Both the position numbers and the translations under genes were made by a program. DNA of 36,193 nt from JANXQG01 sp037147235 (GTDB lineage: Bacteria > Planctomycetota > Planctomycetia > Pirellulales > Thermoguttaceae). This document shows, piece by piece, positions 1-7,543 of the stretch. The notes below the pieces were generated by a model. It saw nothing but the letters and a program-made list of their open reading frames with translations, was not told the origin of the DNA and did no database searches. How positions within the stretch are numbered: position 1 is the first letter of the stretch; each line of letters starts with the position of its first letter. The stretch spans positions 1 through 36,193 of the forward strand of contig JBAWVO010000029.1 in the NCBI GenBank assembly GCA_037147235.1, given 5' to 3'.

Positions 1-312
1 ATTAAACCATCAGGAGGCCAGAGTCAGTTTTAACAATACACGGGACATCCCCCGGTTGAGATTGTCCCAATCCATACCAGCCCGAAGCGCAAGCGAGGCA
101 ACGACTTAGCAACCTCGCTCGCGCTTCGGGCTAGTGTCAGTCTCAACCGCGAGCAGTATAGCGTCCGTCGGGGCGTTACGGAAACCACTACAGTAGGTGC
201 AATGCTGGGTAAGCTAGGCAAAGCTTGCTGATTATTCCTAATGTTCCGACTGCCGCTGTGACGATCCCTTGGAACGTGGGATCGTGTTCCGGTTCTTAGG
301 ACTTGCTTTTCC
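1..312. other. Left-edge non-coding stretch
   Basis: I see no convincing gene here. The only structured element is the hairpin at 79-132. The short reading frames that cross this stretch show no family features and no signal peptide. Confidence 0.5.
79..132. repeat. Long inverted repeat (hairpin)
   Basis: Two 20-base arms at 79-98 and 113-132 are complementary except for one position and enclose a 14-base loop. The arm begins AGCCCGAAGCGC. There is no T-run on either side, so it is more likely a dispersed palindrome than a classic intrinsic terminator. It could still end transcription of a gene left of the window. Confidence 0.6.
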
Positions 313-636
313 GTGGCGAATCGCGTGCGCAACAAAACGATCAGTGTGGCTGCCTGCCTGTCCGGTTGCCTCGTGGCATTCGGGCTGTCGGGCTGCGTGC
401 ATCGTCGGTGCTGCCACAGTGCTGTTGCAAAGGAAGTGGAGCCGGCAGCCGCATCAGCCGAGCCAGTTCCAGTTCCTGGCGCGTTGGAATATCCCCGCTT
501 TCATCCCGTGCCAACGCGGCCTGTATTTTTGCCCCAGGGAATTGCCGCCCCCCCTGCCGAGGTGCAACTGGTGCCGACTGAGCCGCCGTCGCTGACCGCC
601 GTGCCAAGCGATGGCTGGCGGCCGCCCCGTAAATAA
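313..636 (+). CDS. Small putative lipoprotein, proline-rich
   Basis: This is a 107-residue product from a GTG start with AGGA about 11 bases upstream. A second GTG at 325 is also possible. The N-terminus has basic residues, a hydrophobic stretch and the lipobox LSGC at residues 25-28, which predicts processing by signal peptidase II and lipid attachment at Cys28. The mature part is short, rich in Pro, Ala and Val, and shows no domain I recognise. It may be a cell-envelope anchor or structural lipoprotein, but that is inference. It stands alone on its strand, with a palindromic repeat just after it (650-679). Its size and composition leave some chance that the frame is not translated. Confidence 0.45.
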   Translation: MANRVRNKTISVAACLSGCLVAFGLSGCVHRRCCHSAVAKEVEPAAASAEPVPVPGALEYPRFHPVPTRPVFLPQGIAAPPAEVQLVPTEPPSLTAVPSDGWRPPRK

Positions 637-649
637 GGCCAGGATTTTA

Positions 650-679
650 GTTGTGGCCGGTCTCCTGACCGAGCCACAC
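650..679. repeat. Palindromic repeat, family A copy 1
   Basis: Imperfect palindrome with arms GTGGCCGGTC and GACCGAGCCAC around a short TCCT loop. Copies occur at 13306-13334, 13373-13396 (partial), 27044-27070, 33028-33057 and 35845-35874, in both orientations and always between genes. Confidence 0.8.
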
Positions 680-853
680 CGCCGGTCTTAGTTGGCCAGG
701 ATTTCTGCTCATTCTGGTAGCCTGGGTGGTTTGTTCCGGTGGTAAGGAAGCCGATCAAGGACTCGCTTCCGCATGTCCGATCTAGCAAAGGTGTTACGGC
801 GCTCACGCGATAGCAAGAGTGCCCAAGGTCACACCTACCGCGACAGGACAACC

Positions 854-2212
854 ATGCTCGACCGATCGGCTCGAAAAATATCACGGACAGCCGGGTGGCG
901 ATTGGCGATGCTAGCTTGTGCCGGACTTCTGCCCGGGTTCGCCATAGCCTCGGACCAGCGATTGACGCCGATCGTCAAAGCGGCCCAAAAGGCCAAGCCC
1001 TCGGTGGTGAGTATCCGCGGCGAGAAGTCGGTTCTCCCCAGCTCGCAAGCCGGTGCCAACGAGGCACCGCGGCGAGTCAACGGCATGGGAACCGGCGTCG
1101 TCATCGACCCGCGAGGGTATATCCTTACAAACTATCATGTGGTCGATGGCGTTCACGAAATCCAAGTCACCACGGCCGACAGTAAGAAGTACGTTGGCAG
1201 CATTGTTGCCCGTGACACCGAAACCGACTTGGCGGTGATCAAGATCAGTCCCAAGGAAAAGATGGAAGTGATCACCCTGGGCACGTCCTCGGACCTCATG
1301 CAGGGCGAAACGGTGGTTGCGGTCGGGAATGCCTTTGGCTATGACTTCTCGGTCACGCGCGGCATCGTCAGTGCCTTGCATCGAGCAGTACAGATCAACG
1401 ACGCTCAGTATTACGATGATTTGATCCAGACCGACGCGCCCATCAATCCGGGCAACTCGGGCGGGCCTTTGTTGAATATCGACGGTGAGATGATCGGAGT
1501 CAATGTGGCGGTACGGGCCGGCGCGCAAGGAATCGGTTTTGCCATCCCGGTTGATAAAGCCATGAGCATCGCTGCGACGCTTCTGGCCTCCGGCGACGCG
1601 AAGTCGTGGCACGGGCTGGTGGCAGCTCCCGACGCTCCCGCGTCGCTCTCGGGAATGAAACTTGCCGCCATCGAGAAGAAAAGTCCCGCGGCGGAAGCCG
1701 GTCTGAAGGAAGACGACGTGATCACGGTGGTTGGCGAGGCGGAGATTCATCGGGCCATCGATTTCCAACGCGAAATGCTTGACCGCAAGGTGGGCGACAA
1801 GGTGGATATGACCGTCCAGCGCGACGGCAAGTCCTTGAACGTCAGCCTTGTACTCGGCGAGATTCCCGATTCTTCGCGAATCGCAAATACGGGCGTCTGG
1901 GAAGTCCTCGGCCTGGAGTTGCGGGCCATGCCCACTGCCGATTTCAAGCAGAAGTTCCACACGCGCTACCGAGGCGGCTTGGCGGTGGTTGACGTTCGCC
2001 GCAACAGCCCTGCTGCCGAGCAGGGCATTCGCTCCGGCGATGTGCTGGTGGGCATGCATATTTGGGAGACCGTTTCGCTGGATAATGTGGCTTATATTCT
2101 CAAGCGGCCCGACTTCAGCAGCATCGCGCCGATGAAGTTCTTCATTCTCCGCGGCAACGAGACCCTTTACGGTTTCATGCCCGTGAGCTTGAAGGTTGCC
2201 CGGCAACCGTAA
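854..2212 (+). CDS. HtrA/DegP-like serine protease with two PDZ domains
   Basis: This is an exported S1C-family protease that would degrade or refold damaged envelope proteins. I start it at the ATG at 854 because a signal peptide begins there (basic residues, hydrophobic core, then AIASD). An in-frame start at 773 would put 27 charged residues ahead of it. Numbered from 773, the catalytic triad is His122 (in TNYHVV), Asp152 (in TETDLAVIK) and Ser229 (in PGNSGGPLL). A PDZ domain follows at about 285-365 and a second, more divergent one at about 375-465. The length is normal for the HtrA family. The gene stands alone, with 62 bases before thiL. Planctomycetes often carry several HtrA paralogues, so I give no gene symbol. 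Confidence 0.92.
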   Translation: MLDRSARKISRTAGWRLAMLACAGLLPGFAIASDQRLTPIVKAAQKAKPSVVSIRGEKSVLPSSQAGANEAPRRVNGMGTGVVIDPRGYILTNYHVVDGVHEIQVTTADSKKYVGSIVARDTETDLAVIKISPKEKMEVITLGTSSDLMQGETVVAVGNAFGYDFSVTRGIVSALHRAVQINDAQYYDDLIQTDAPINPGNSGGPLLNIDGEMIGVNVAVRAGAQGIGFAIPVDKAMSIAATLLASGDAKSWHGLVAAPDAPASLSGMKLAAIEKKSPAAEAGLKEDDVITVVGEAEIHRAIDFQREMLDRKVGDKVDMTVQRDGKSLNVSLVLGEIPDSSRIANTGVWEVLGLELRAMPTADFKQKFHTRYRGGLAVVDVRRNSPAAEQGIRSGDVLVGMHIWETVSLDNVAYILKRPDFSSIAPMKFFILRGNETLYGFMPVSLKVARQP

Positions 2213-2274
2213 GGTAGCAGGCACAGTCCCTATGCCGTCCGCCCTGCGGCCCTAGCCGTAGGTTGTTTTGGAAT

Positions 2275-3201
2275 ATGGAACAGCAGTTCATCGCCTGGCT
2301 CCGCGAACGTCTCCCGGCCCACCCGTTGTTGCGCCTAGGCCCAGGCGACGATGCGGCCGTGCTGCGGATGGCCGGCATTGATGAATGTGTTATCACGGTC
2401 GATCTGCTTACCGATCAGGTCGACTTCCTCTTGGCCGAGGTCGATCCTCGCCGCGTCGGCCGAAAGGCATTGGCGGTGAACCTCAGTGATCTGGCGGCAA
2501 TGGCCGCCCGCCCCCTAGCTGCCGTGCTGGCCGTCGCTTTGCCGCGCCAGGGCGGACTCGAGTTGGCCGTGCAGCTTTATGAAGGTATTCTGCCGTTGGC
2601 TGAAAAGTACCATCTGGCCATTGCCGGCGGCGACACGAATAGTTGGGACGGCCCTCTGGTCATCACGGCCACTTTGCTCGGCCAGGTCACCGCTCGCGGG
2701 CCGCTCTGTCGCAAGGGTGCGACGGTCGGCGACCGGATCATCGTCACCGGGGCTTTTGGCGGTAGCATCCTGGGAAGGCAGTTCGACTTTGAACCACGAG
2801 TCAACGAGGCCTTGCTGCTCAAGGATCGCTACGTATTGCATGCCGGCATGGACGTCAGTGATGGGTTGGCGATCGATCTCTCACGGCTGGCTCGCGAAAG
2901 CGGTCTGGGCGCAATCGTCGATACGGATTGCATACCGATTCACGAAGATGCCCGGCAACTGGCAAGACAGCGCAACGACGGCCGCACGCCGCTCGAACAT
3001 GCCTTGGGCGACGGCGAAGATTTTGAGTTGCTGCTGGCCGTCCCGCCCAACGAGGCCCGGCGGATGCTCGCCGAGCAGCCGCTTGGGGTGCCGCTGACCG
3101 ACATCGGCTTTTATACCGCTGAGCCAGGCCTTTGGCAGCGCGAGTCTGGCGGTCCCATCCAACCGTTGACGCCGTCGGGCTGGGAGCATAACTTTACATA
3201 G
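2275..3201 (+). CDS. thiL: Thiamine-monophosphate kinase
   Basis: ThiL phosphorylates thiamine monophosphate with ATP to give thiamine diphosphate, the last step of cofactor synthesis, in the cytoplasm. From the ATG at 2275 the protein has 308 residues, the usual size. Family motifs are in order: GDDAAV (24-29), NLSDLAAM (69-76), AGGDTNSW (117-124), DVSDGLAIDL (193-202) and GDGEDFELL (245-253). The Asp-rich motifs bind Mg-ATP. A TTG at 2263 is an alternative start four codons upstream. The motif normally read as DTLVEGVHF is DLLTDQVDF here, a mild divergence. It probably forms a housekeeping pair with tsaE downstream, though an 87-base repeat-bearing gap separates them. Confidence 0.93.
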   Translation: MEQQFIAWLRERLPAHPLLRLGPGDDAAVLRMAGIDECVITVDLLTDQVDFLLAEVDPRRVGRKALAVNLSDLAAMAARPLAAVLAVALPRQGGLELAVQLYEGILPLAEKYHLAIAGGDTNSWDGPLVITATLLGQVTARGPLCRKGATVGDRIIVTGAFGGSILGRQFDFEPRVNEALLLKDRYVLHAGMDVSDGLAIDLSRLARESGLGAIVDTDCIPIHEDARQLARQRNDGRTPLEHALGDGEDFELLLAVPPNEARRMLAEQPLGVPLTDIGFYTAEPGLWQRESGGPIQPLTPSGWEHNFT

Positions 3202-3203
3202 AC

Positions 3204-3245
3204 TCCCCTCGCCCTGTACTCAGGGAGAGGGGCAGGGGGTGAGGG
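3204..3245. repeat. Partial copy of the G-rich spacer repeat
   Basis: This stretch between thiL and tsaE closely matches 4723-4763. Its core is an inverted pair CCCTCGCC...GGGAGAGGGG followed by GGGGGTGAGGG. It shares the GGTGAGGG end with the 89-bp repeats around the HigBA pair. Confidence 0.6.
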
Positions 3246-3288
3246 AGCCTACCATTTTTTCTTTTCCACAACAGAGACCCTACATAAG

Positions 3289-3765
3289 ATGCCTCCCATC
3301 CTATTCCATGCTGAAAACGAAGCCGCTACCACGGCCTTGGGCCATGCCTTGGCCGACGTGCTGCCGCCGGGCACCACGGTTGCTCTTTGCGGCACCCTGG
3401 GAGCTGGCAAAACACGGTTGGTGCAGGCTATCGCCGAAGGTCTGGGCGTCAATCGCCGCGACGTAGTCAGCCCCACGTTCGTGCTTATTCAGGAGCATCG
3501 CGGCCGGCGGATGATCTATCACATCGACGCCTATCGCCTTCGTGACGACGATGAGTTCCAGCAACTTGGCCCCGACGAGTATTTTGAGAGCGACGGTCTG
3601 GTACTCATCGAATGGGCGGATCGCGTCGAAGGGTCGCTGCCCCGCGAGTACGTCGAGATTTGCATCGAGGTCACCGGCATCGAGTCGCGGCGATTTGAGA
3701 TTCGCGCCATCGGCCGCCGATTTGAAGAAGTTCTGCGGCAGTTGAAGGTGGGAGGAAGGGATTAA
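3289..3765 (+). CDS. tsaE: tRNA threonylcarbamoyladenosine biosynthesis ATPase
   Basis: TsaE is the small ATPase that works with TsaB and TsaD to make N6-threonylcarbamoyladenosine at position 37 of tRNAs that read ANN codons. The 158-residue product has the family's Walker A loop GTLGAGKT (35-42), the switch motif SPTFVL (61-66), HIDAYRL (78-84) and the C-terminal EWADR (108-112). Length and motif spacing are typical. The start is the ATG at 3289; no strong ribosome site is visible before it. Neither tsaB nor tsaD is within the window. Confidence 0.95.
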   Translation: MPPILFHAENEAATTALGHALADVLPPGTTVALCGTLGAGKTRLVQAIAEGLGVNRRDVVSPTFVLIQEHRGRRMIYHIDAYRLRDDDEFQQLGPDEYFESDGLVLIEWADRVEGSLPREYVEICIEVTGIESRRFEIRAIGRRFEEVLRQLKVGGRD

Positions 3766-3793
3766 AGCGTGGAGCGGGTGGCGTGGAGCCTTG

Positions 3794-3882
3794 GGCCGGG
3801 GGTGAGGGCCGCCATCTCCCCTTGCGCCCTCTCGCGGTGAATTCTAAATTCTTTTGACAGAAATATGAGGGACAGAAAAATA
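3794..3882. repeat. 89-bp direct repeat, left copy flanking HigBA
   Basis: Aligned by eye to 4749-4837, it differs at 6 of 89 positions, with no gaps. The pair brackets the toxin-antitoxin genes in the same orientation. The left copy ends five bases before the -35 element of the HigBA promoter. Confidence 0.85.
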
Positions 3883-3886
3883 AGTA

Positions 3887-3915
3887 TTGACTATATATCG
3901 CAATTATGCGATAAT
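3887..3915 (+). promoter_or_regulatory. Sigma-70-type promoter for the HigBA-like pair
   Basis: TTGACT at 3887-3892 and GATAAT at 3910-3915 are separated by exactly 17 bases. Both hexamers are one mismatch from consensus. The promoter lies about 42 bases before the toxin start. Confidence 0.7.
3896..3913. promoter_or_regulatory. Likely autoregulatory operator of the HigBA-like pair
   Basis: A perfect inverted repeat TATCGCA / TGCGATA with a 4-base spacer covers most of the spacer between the -35 and -10 boxes and runs into the -10 box. This is where an XRE-type antitoxin would be expected to bind and repress its own operon. The binding is inferred. Confidence 0.55.
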
Positions 3916-3956
3916 ATCAGAATGGACAAAGCGTGATTGGTGAACGAAAGGTGACG

Positions 3957-4328
3957 ATGCCCAAGACAGATGTAGTGTTCTTCGCAGAGGATGGAGCGGC
4001 TCCGTTACTTGATTGGCTCGACAAGCAGGATCGCAAGGTCCAGGACAAGTTTCTGGTAAAGATCGAACGGCTCGAAGAATGTGGGCACGAACTTCGCCGC
4101 CCGGAAGCAGATTACCTGCGGGATGGAGTTTACGAACTACGGGTGCGGCATAGAAGTGTCAATTATCGAATGCTTTACTTCTTCCATGACCAGAGTGCTG
4201 TGGTTTCGCACGGTCTGACGAAGGAGGATGTCGTGCCGGATCGAGACATTGACTTAGCCATGTCGCGCAACATGCAATTCAGGCAAGCCCCCGAGATGCA
4301 CACTTATCAGGAGAGAACCGATGGCTGA
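3957..4328 (+). CDS. HigB/RelE-like toxin (phage Gp49-like family)
   Basis: A predicted toxin of the RelE/HigB fold, a family whose studied members cut mRNA on the ribosome. From the ATG at 3957, preceded by an AAAGGTGA ribosome site, it has 123 residues. The family pattern is visible: DWLDKQDRKVQDKFL, then GHELRRPEADYLRDGVYELR, NYRMLYFF and a His-Gly-Leu-x-Lys segment near the C-terminus. The order toxin first, antitoxin second with an 8-base overlap is that of HigBA operons rather than RelBE. The promoter and operator lie just upstream, and 89-bp direct repeats flank the unit. A TTG-type start at 3933 would add eight residues and is less likely. Confidence 0.82.
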   Translation: MPKTDVVFFAEDGAAPLLDWLDKQDRKVQDKFLVKIERLEECGHELRRPEADYLRDGVYELRVRHRSVNYRMLYFFHDQSAVVSHGLTKEDVVPDRDIDLAMSRNMQFRQAPEMHTYQERTDG

Positions 4329-4626
4329 AAAAACAACCAGCAACGCAGTGGAAATCCTCCATGGCAAGTATGTGAAGGACGATCCGAAGAGAAAGGCTTC
4401 GGTTGAAACTCAGCGAGTAAATGCGGAGATCGCCCGGCTAATCCATACCATGAGAACCGAGGCAGGGCTGACACAAGGGCAACTCGCGGAACTTGTTGCA
4501 ACAACACAATCAGTCATCAGCCGCCTCGAAGATTCCGACTATGAAGGTCATTCCCTGTCAATGCTCCATCGCATCGCAAAAGCACTGCAAAAGACTCTGA
4601 CGGTGGCAATGACGGCGAATACCTAG
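4321..4626 (+). CDS. HigA-like XRE-family antitoxin
   Basis: A 101-residue DNA-binding antitoxin. The helix-turn-helix is at about residues 36-95, with the recognisable GLTQGQLAELV followed by TTQSVISRLE. The N-terminal 35 residues are Lys- and Glu-rich and probably wrap the toxin. It starts 8 bases inside the toxin gene, which suggests coupled translation. By analogy with HigA it should neutralise the toxin at 3957-4328 and repress the shared promoter through the TATCGCA/TGCGATA palindrome. Confidence 0.85.
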   Translation: MAEKTTSNAVEILHGKYVKDDPKRKASVETQRVNAEIARLIHTMRTEAGLTQGQLAELVATTQSVISRLEDSDYEGHSLSMLHRIAKALQKTLTVAMTANT

Positions 4627-5091
4627 TTTTTTGTTTGAAATCCAAGTGTTCCCCTCCGTCCTCAAAGAAAATTCACCGCAAAAGAACACAGAGAACGCAA
4701 AGAACCGAATCTTTCTCCTCCTCCCCTCGCCCGTACTCGGGAGAGGGGGGCCGGGGGTGAGGGCAGCCATTTCCCTTTGCGTCCTCTCGCGGTGAATCCT
4801 AAATTCTTTTGACAGAAAAATGAGGGACAGAAAAATAGGGAAGAAAGCAATGAACCGCGGATGACACGGATAGGGAAAGATAAATATCCTTCCTGCATTT
4901 GTCTTTCCGTCATCCATCTTTCTGTCATTTTCCCCTTTTCGTGTCCTTTCGTGTTTTTCGTGGCTTCCCCCTTCTCCCTTTTCCAATTATGCCGCTTCTA
5001 TCACTGCCCACCGGTTTACTCTTCGCTTCGCAGCGATTGTTCCGAAAACAACTGAGGTGATCCATCGTTGCAAGCCCCAAGGGCCCGTATT
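4627..5091. other. Spacer with repeats, no gene
   Basis: This stretch contains the right 89-bp repeat and, after it, AT-richer sequence on the theme of TTTCTGTCAT and TTTCGTG. The same kind of sequence fills intergenic spaces in many environmental genomes. Frames crossing it are low-complexity and look spurious. Confidence 0.55.
4749..4837. repeat. 89-bp direct repeat, right copy flanking HigBA
   Basis: Partner of 3794-3882 (83 of 89 positions identical). It is preceded at 4723-4748 by sequence also found at 3204-3230, so this copy is the longer form of the element. Confidence 0.85.
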
Positions 5092-5475
5092 ATGAAAACA
5101 TGGAAACTAGGTGTTGTGGTACTTGTTGCTAACCTGTTGGTTGGTATGGCGATGGCGGCCAATCCCGTGGCCGTAGCCTCGACTCCCTCGTTAACTCCTT
5201 GCGGCACAGCCCTATGCACGAGTGCCTATTATTGTCCAAAGCCGATGCCTTGCCTGGCGTGTCTTCCCTGCGACGGCATCTGCGTGCCGTATTGCCCGAA
5301 GCCAATGCCCTATCTGACCTGCCCACCCTGCGACGGCATCTGCGTGCCCTATTGCGGCAAGCCGATGCCCCGTCTTTGCACGCCTATCGTCCGGCCGGAA
5401 TGTTGTCAGATGCCCCCTTGCCCAAGGGTGCCACCAATTGTCGGCCGTCCTCGGTCCGCGACATTTGCTCCTTGA
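5092..5475 (+). CDS. Secreted Cys/Pro-rich repeat protein
   Basis: A 127-residue product from the ATG at 5092, where a good signal peptide begins (MKTWK, a hydrophobic core, then GMAMAAN). The mature part is built on a 20-residue unit, YCPKPMP plus a variable middle plus CDGICVP. There are two full units and one partial unit, with five cysteines in the first unit and four in the second. A Cys/Pro-rich tail follows. Such spacing suggests a disulfide-linked or metal-binding surface protein; Cys-rich wall proteins are known in planctomycetes. I do not recognise the family and the role is unknown. It stands alone between the HigBA pair and the minus-strand DUF3467 gene. The start at 5068 would bury the signal peptide. 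Confidence 0.7.
   Translation: MKTWKLGVVVLVANLLVGMAMAANPVAVASTPSLTPCGTALCTSAYYCPKPMPCLACLPCDGICVPYCPKPMPYLTCPPCDGICVPYCGKPMPRLCTPIVRPECCQMPPCPRVPPIVGRPRSATFAP
5230..5385 (+). repeat. Coding tandem repeat, 60-bp unit
   Basis: Units at 5230-5289 and 5290-5349 plus a partial unit at 5350-5385, all in frame. The block TGCGACGGCATCTGCGTGCC is identical in the first two units, which points to recent duplication. Confidence 0.85.
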
Positions 5476-5571
5476 TCATAACCTTGCCAACTGCTAGCGT
5501 AGGGTGCGCGGAGCGAACTGCCCGGCAAATGGTGGGTTGCGCACGAAGTCGAGACTCTGACGGTATCGTTT

Positions 5572-5684
5572 CCCAGGGTAGTCGCTGCGCAACTACCCTG
5601 GGCTAGGGGACATAACGCCGTCGGCGTAGAGAATGGATGGACACGAGTTCCCGGTATCGGCGGGGTCAGGAGACCCGCGCCGAA
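5572..5684. repeat. Cluster of three different dispersed palindromes
   Basis: Three elements lie side by side. An 11-bp perfect inverted repeat CCCAGGGTAGT/ACTACCCTGGG spans 5572-5602 and is related to 35882-35912. A 44-bp element at 5609-5652 recurs at 24561-24604 with 5 mismatches. A palindrome at 5657-5684 (GCGGGGTCAGGAGACCCGCG core) is the inverse of elements at 13342-13370 and 26961-26989. Confidence 0.75.
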
Positions 5685-5692
5685 CCTAGAAG

Positions 5693-6037
5693 CTATCGCG
5701 ACGCCTGCACTCGTTTCTGCACGTCGGTCTCCAGGACGCCAAAAGTAGCCTCATGGCGCTGGACCGTCATCTGCAGCGCGTAAAGCATCCGCTTTGCCGT
5801 GTAAAAGTTCGTCACGATCCGCTGCGTAATGGCAATCGGCACCGTCGGCACACCGAACGGCTGGGGGTTCAGGCCGAAATCGATGATCAGTTCCTCGGGC
5901 GTGCCCGTCACGCGGCAGAAATTTGAATAAAGCGGACTGGCTTTGGTGTCATCGATGTGTACCTCCTGCCGTTGCGCGGCAGGAGCCGCCACGGGAGCAG
6001 CAGTTTCGGGAGATAGGTTTTCTGAAGATTCGCTCAC
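5693..6037 (-). CDS. DUF3467 family protein
   Basis: A 114-residue cytoplasmic protein from a GTG start with AAGGGG seven bases upstream. After an Ala/Pro-rich leader it has the family pattern SPLYSNFCRVTGTPEELI, then DFGLNPQPFG, AITQRIV and a helical end with RMLYALQMTVQRHE. The family is widespread in planctomycetes and some other bacteria. Its function is not established; the fold suggests a small oligomeric regulator, but that is a guess. It lies downstream of the xylanase gene on the same strand, with a palindromic element (6085-6146) between them, so co-transcription is doubtful. Confidence 0.85.
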   Translation of the reverse strand: MSESSENLSPETAAPVAAPAAQRQEVHIDDTKASPLYSNFCRVTGTPEELIIDFGLNPQPFGVPTVPIAITQRIVTNFYTAKRMLYALQMTVQRHEATFGVLETDVQKRVQASR

Positions 6038-6084
6038 AGTTTACCCCTTGGTTAGGAAATTAGTTGCCCGCCAGAATATCAAGT

Positions 6085-6146
6085 GCGTCAGACTTTCCAG
6101 CCCGACCCTGTCTGGTCTTGGTCAGGCTGAAAAGCCTAACGTAGGA
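6085..6146. repeat. Double-hairpin repeat, family B copy 1
   Basis: Two facing palindromic arms of the type GTCAGGCTTTCCAGCCTGAC and GTCAGGCTGAAAAGCCTGAC, degenerate here. Other copies are at 10717-10777 and 13409-13475. Confidence 0.75.
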
Positions 6147-6208
6147 CAATTCTAGCATATTGAGAGCGATTGTCAAAGAAATAGTTCAGGTAATTCCAGA
6201 ACCATGCG

Positions 6209-7543
6209 TCAGCCCGCGGGGAGCTTGAGTTCGACCGTGGTGCCGCCGCTCGGCAGCGAAACTTTCCTCGAGATTGACTTGCCTTCGTACGTAGCGGTAA
6301 CTTCATAGTCTCCCAGGAATGCGCGGAGGGCGGTCGCTCCGTCGTGGTCGGTCTTCAGCGCGGCATTCGTGCGCCATTGGCGGAATACGAGGTCCATCCA
6401 TGCCAGGCCATTGGGCTTGATCGTCCAATCGGTGCGCCATAAAGCGGCCTCGGGAAGCCAATGGCGTCCCTCCCAGAATCCCCAGAGCGTGATTTTTTCC
6501 ACGGCCGGGTGGGAGTAGAGTACGGTCATGATGTCGCGCTGGTAGTCGGCCTGGACGGCCTCGTCGGAGAGGTTGATGTCCAACTCCGAGGCATGGAGCG
6601 GATAACCGAAGGCCGCGAAGCGATCGAGCATCGCCATGCAGTCGTCCGGCGCACGGAGGATTTGGCTGAAGTGGCACTGCAAGCCGACAACGTCCATTGC
6701 CGTGCGCTGCTCTTTCAAATAACGGATCCACGCCAGATATCCGTCGATATGCTCCCGGCTGGGATTGGCCATGTCGCCAAAATCGTTGACGGCCAACCGC
6801 AGCGATGGGTCGATTTGCTTGGCCCGGCGAAAGGTTTCGACGACGAGCCGCTTGCCCTCTTCGTCCCCCAGGGATTCCTGAAAAAATCGGTTCGTGTGGA
6901 GTTCGTTCAGGGCATTCCACTCCCTGACCTGGCCCTTGCAGGCATTGAGCTTTTCATCGACATGAGCCATGACCAGACGACGGACCTCGTCGGGCTTGGT
7001 CTTGGCCGCAACAAGGCGCTCAGGCAGGCCATCGGAAATATGCGGCCATAGGATGTGGCAGCCATGGACGTATTTCCCATGCTCGCGCAGCCACTTGATC
7101 GCATCGAGCGCAACCTGATGATTCGATTCCCAGGGGATCTGGCAGGTTTCGTATTCGATGGTGACGTGGGTAAAGAGTTTGTCGACCATGTCGCGATAAC
7201 GGTCGGCGTCAGGGCCTTTCCGCCGCACCAGCATACTGCTGGAAACGGCGGTAGCGAAGGGAAATGCCTGCCTCGTCATGCGGACCTCAACGGCCGCACC
7301 CTCAGTTGGCGTGCCATCGGCGTTGAGGACGCGGATATTCAGATCGCCTTTGCGAAGCTTGTCGATTCGCTGGGCGGCCGCCTTGCGCCAGGGAGCGGTG
7401 GCTTCTCGCCCCGGATAGGTCAGGACGGCGGGCGGGCGGTTTTCGCCGCCGCGAACCTCCACGGTCGTGGTGAAGGCGATGACCGCAAGAAAAACGATGC
7501 TGCAAGCCAGCCACGCGACGGTTTTGAACATCATTCGCGACAT
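6209..7543 (-). CDS. GH10 endo-beta-1,4-xylanase, exported
   Basis: A retaining glycoside hydrolase of family 10 that would cut the xylan backbone outside the cytoplasm. It has 444 residues from the ATG at 7543, whose A is shared with the TGA of the upstream isomerase gene (TGATG). A hydrophobic signal segment spans residues 8-28. A small N-terminal beta domain (about 65-100) precedes the catalytic barrel (about 110-400), and a short beta-rich tail closes the protein. Counting from a possible TTG one codon upstream, the acid/base is Glu215 in WNALNE and the nucleophile Glu321 in HASELDI. It ends a translationally coupled run with the two isomerase-like proteins and the oxidoreductase. Activity on another beta-1,4-glycan cannot be excluded. 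Confidence 0.9.
   Translation of the reverse strand: MSRMMFKTVAWLACSIVFLAVIAFTTTVEVRGGENRPPAVLTYPGREATAPWRKAAAQRIDKLRKGDLNIRVLNADGTPTEGAAVEVRMTRQAFPFATAVSSSMLVRRKGPDADRYRDMVDKLFTHVTIEYETCQIPWESNHQVALDAIKWLREHGKYVHGCHILWPHISDGLPERLVAAKTKPDEVRRLVMAHVDEKLNACKGQVREWNALNELHTNRFFQESLGDEEGKRLVVETFRRAKQIDPSLRLAVNDFGDMANPSREHIDGYLAWIRYLKEQRTAMDVVGLQCHFSQILRAPDDCMAMLDRFAAFGYPLHASELDINLSDEAVQADYQRDIMTVLYSHPAVEKITLWGFWEGRHWLPEAALWRTDWTIKPNGLAWMDLVFRQWRTNAALKTDHDGATALRAFLGDYEVTATYEGKSISRKVSLPSGGTTVELKLPAG

Noticed and set aside
911..2224. Long minus-strand frame of 437 codons opposite the HtrA-like gene
   Set aside because: It mirrors a gene with intact catalytic motifs, has His/Arg-rich shadow composition and no recognisable domain or signal.
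2213..2274. Thiamine riboswitch before thiL
   Set aside because: Only 62 bases, and no CTGAGA-like TPP-aptamer core is visible.
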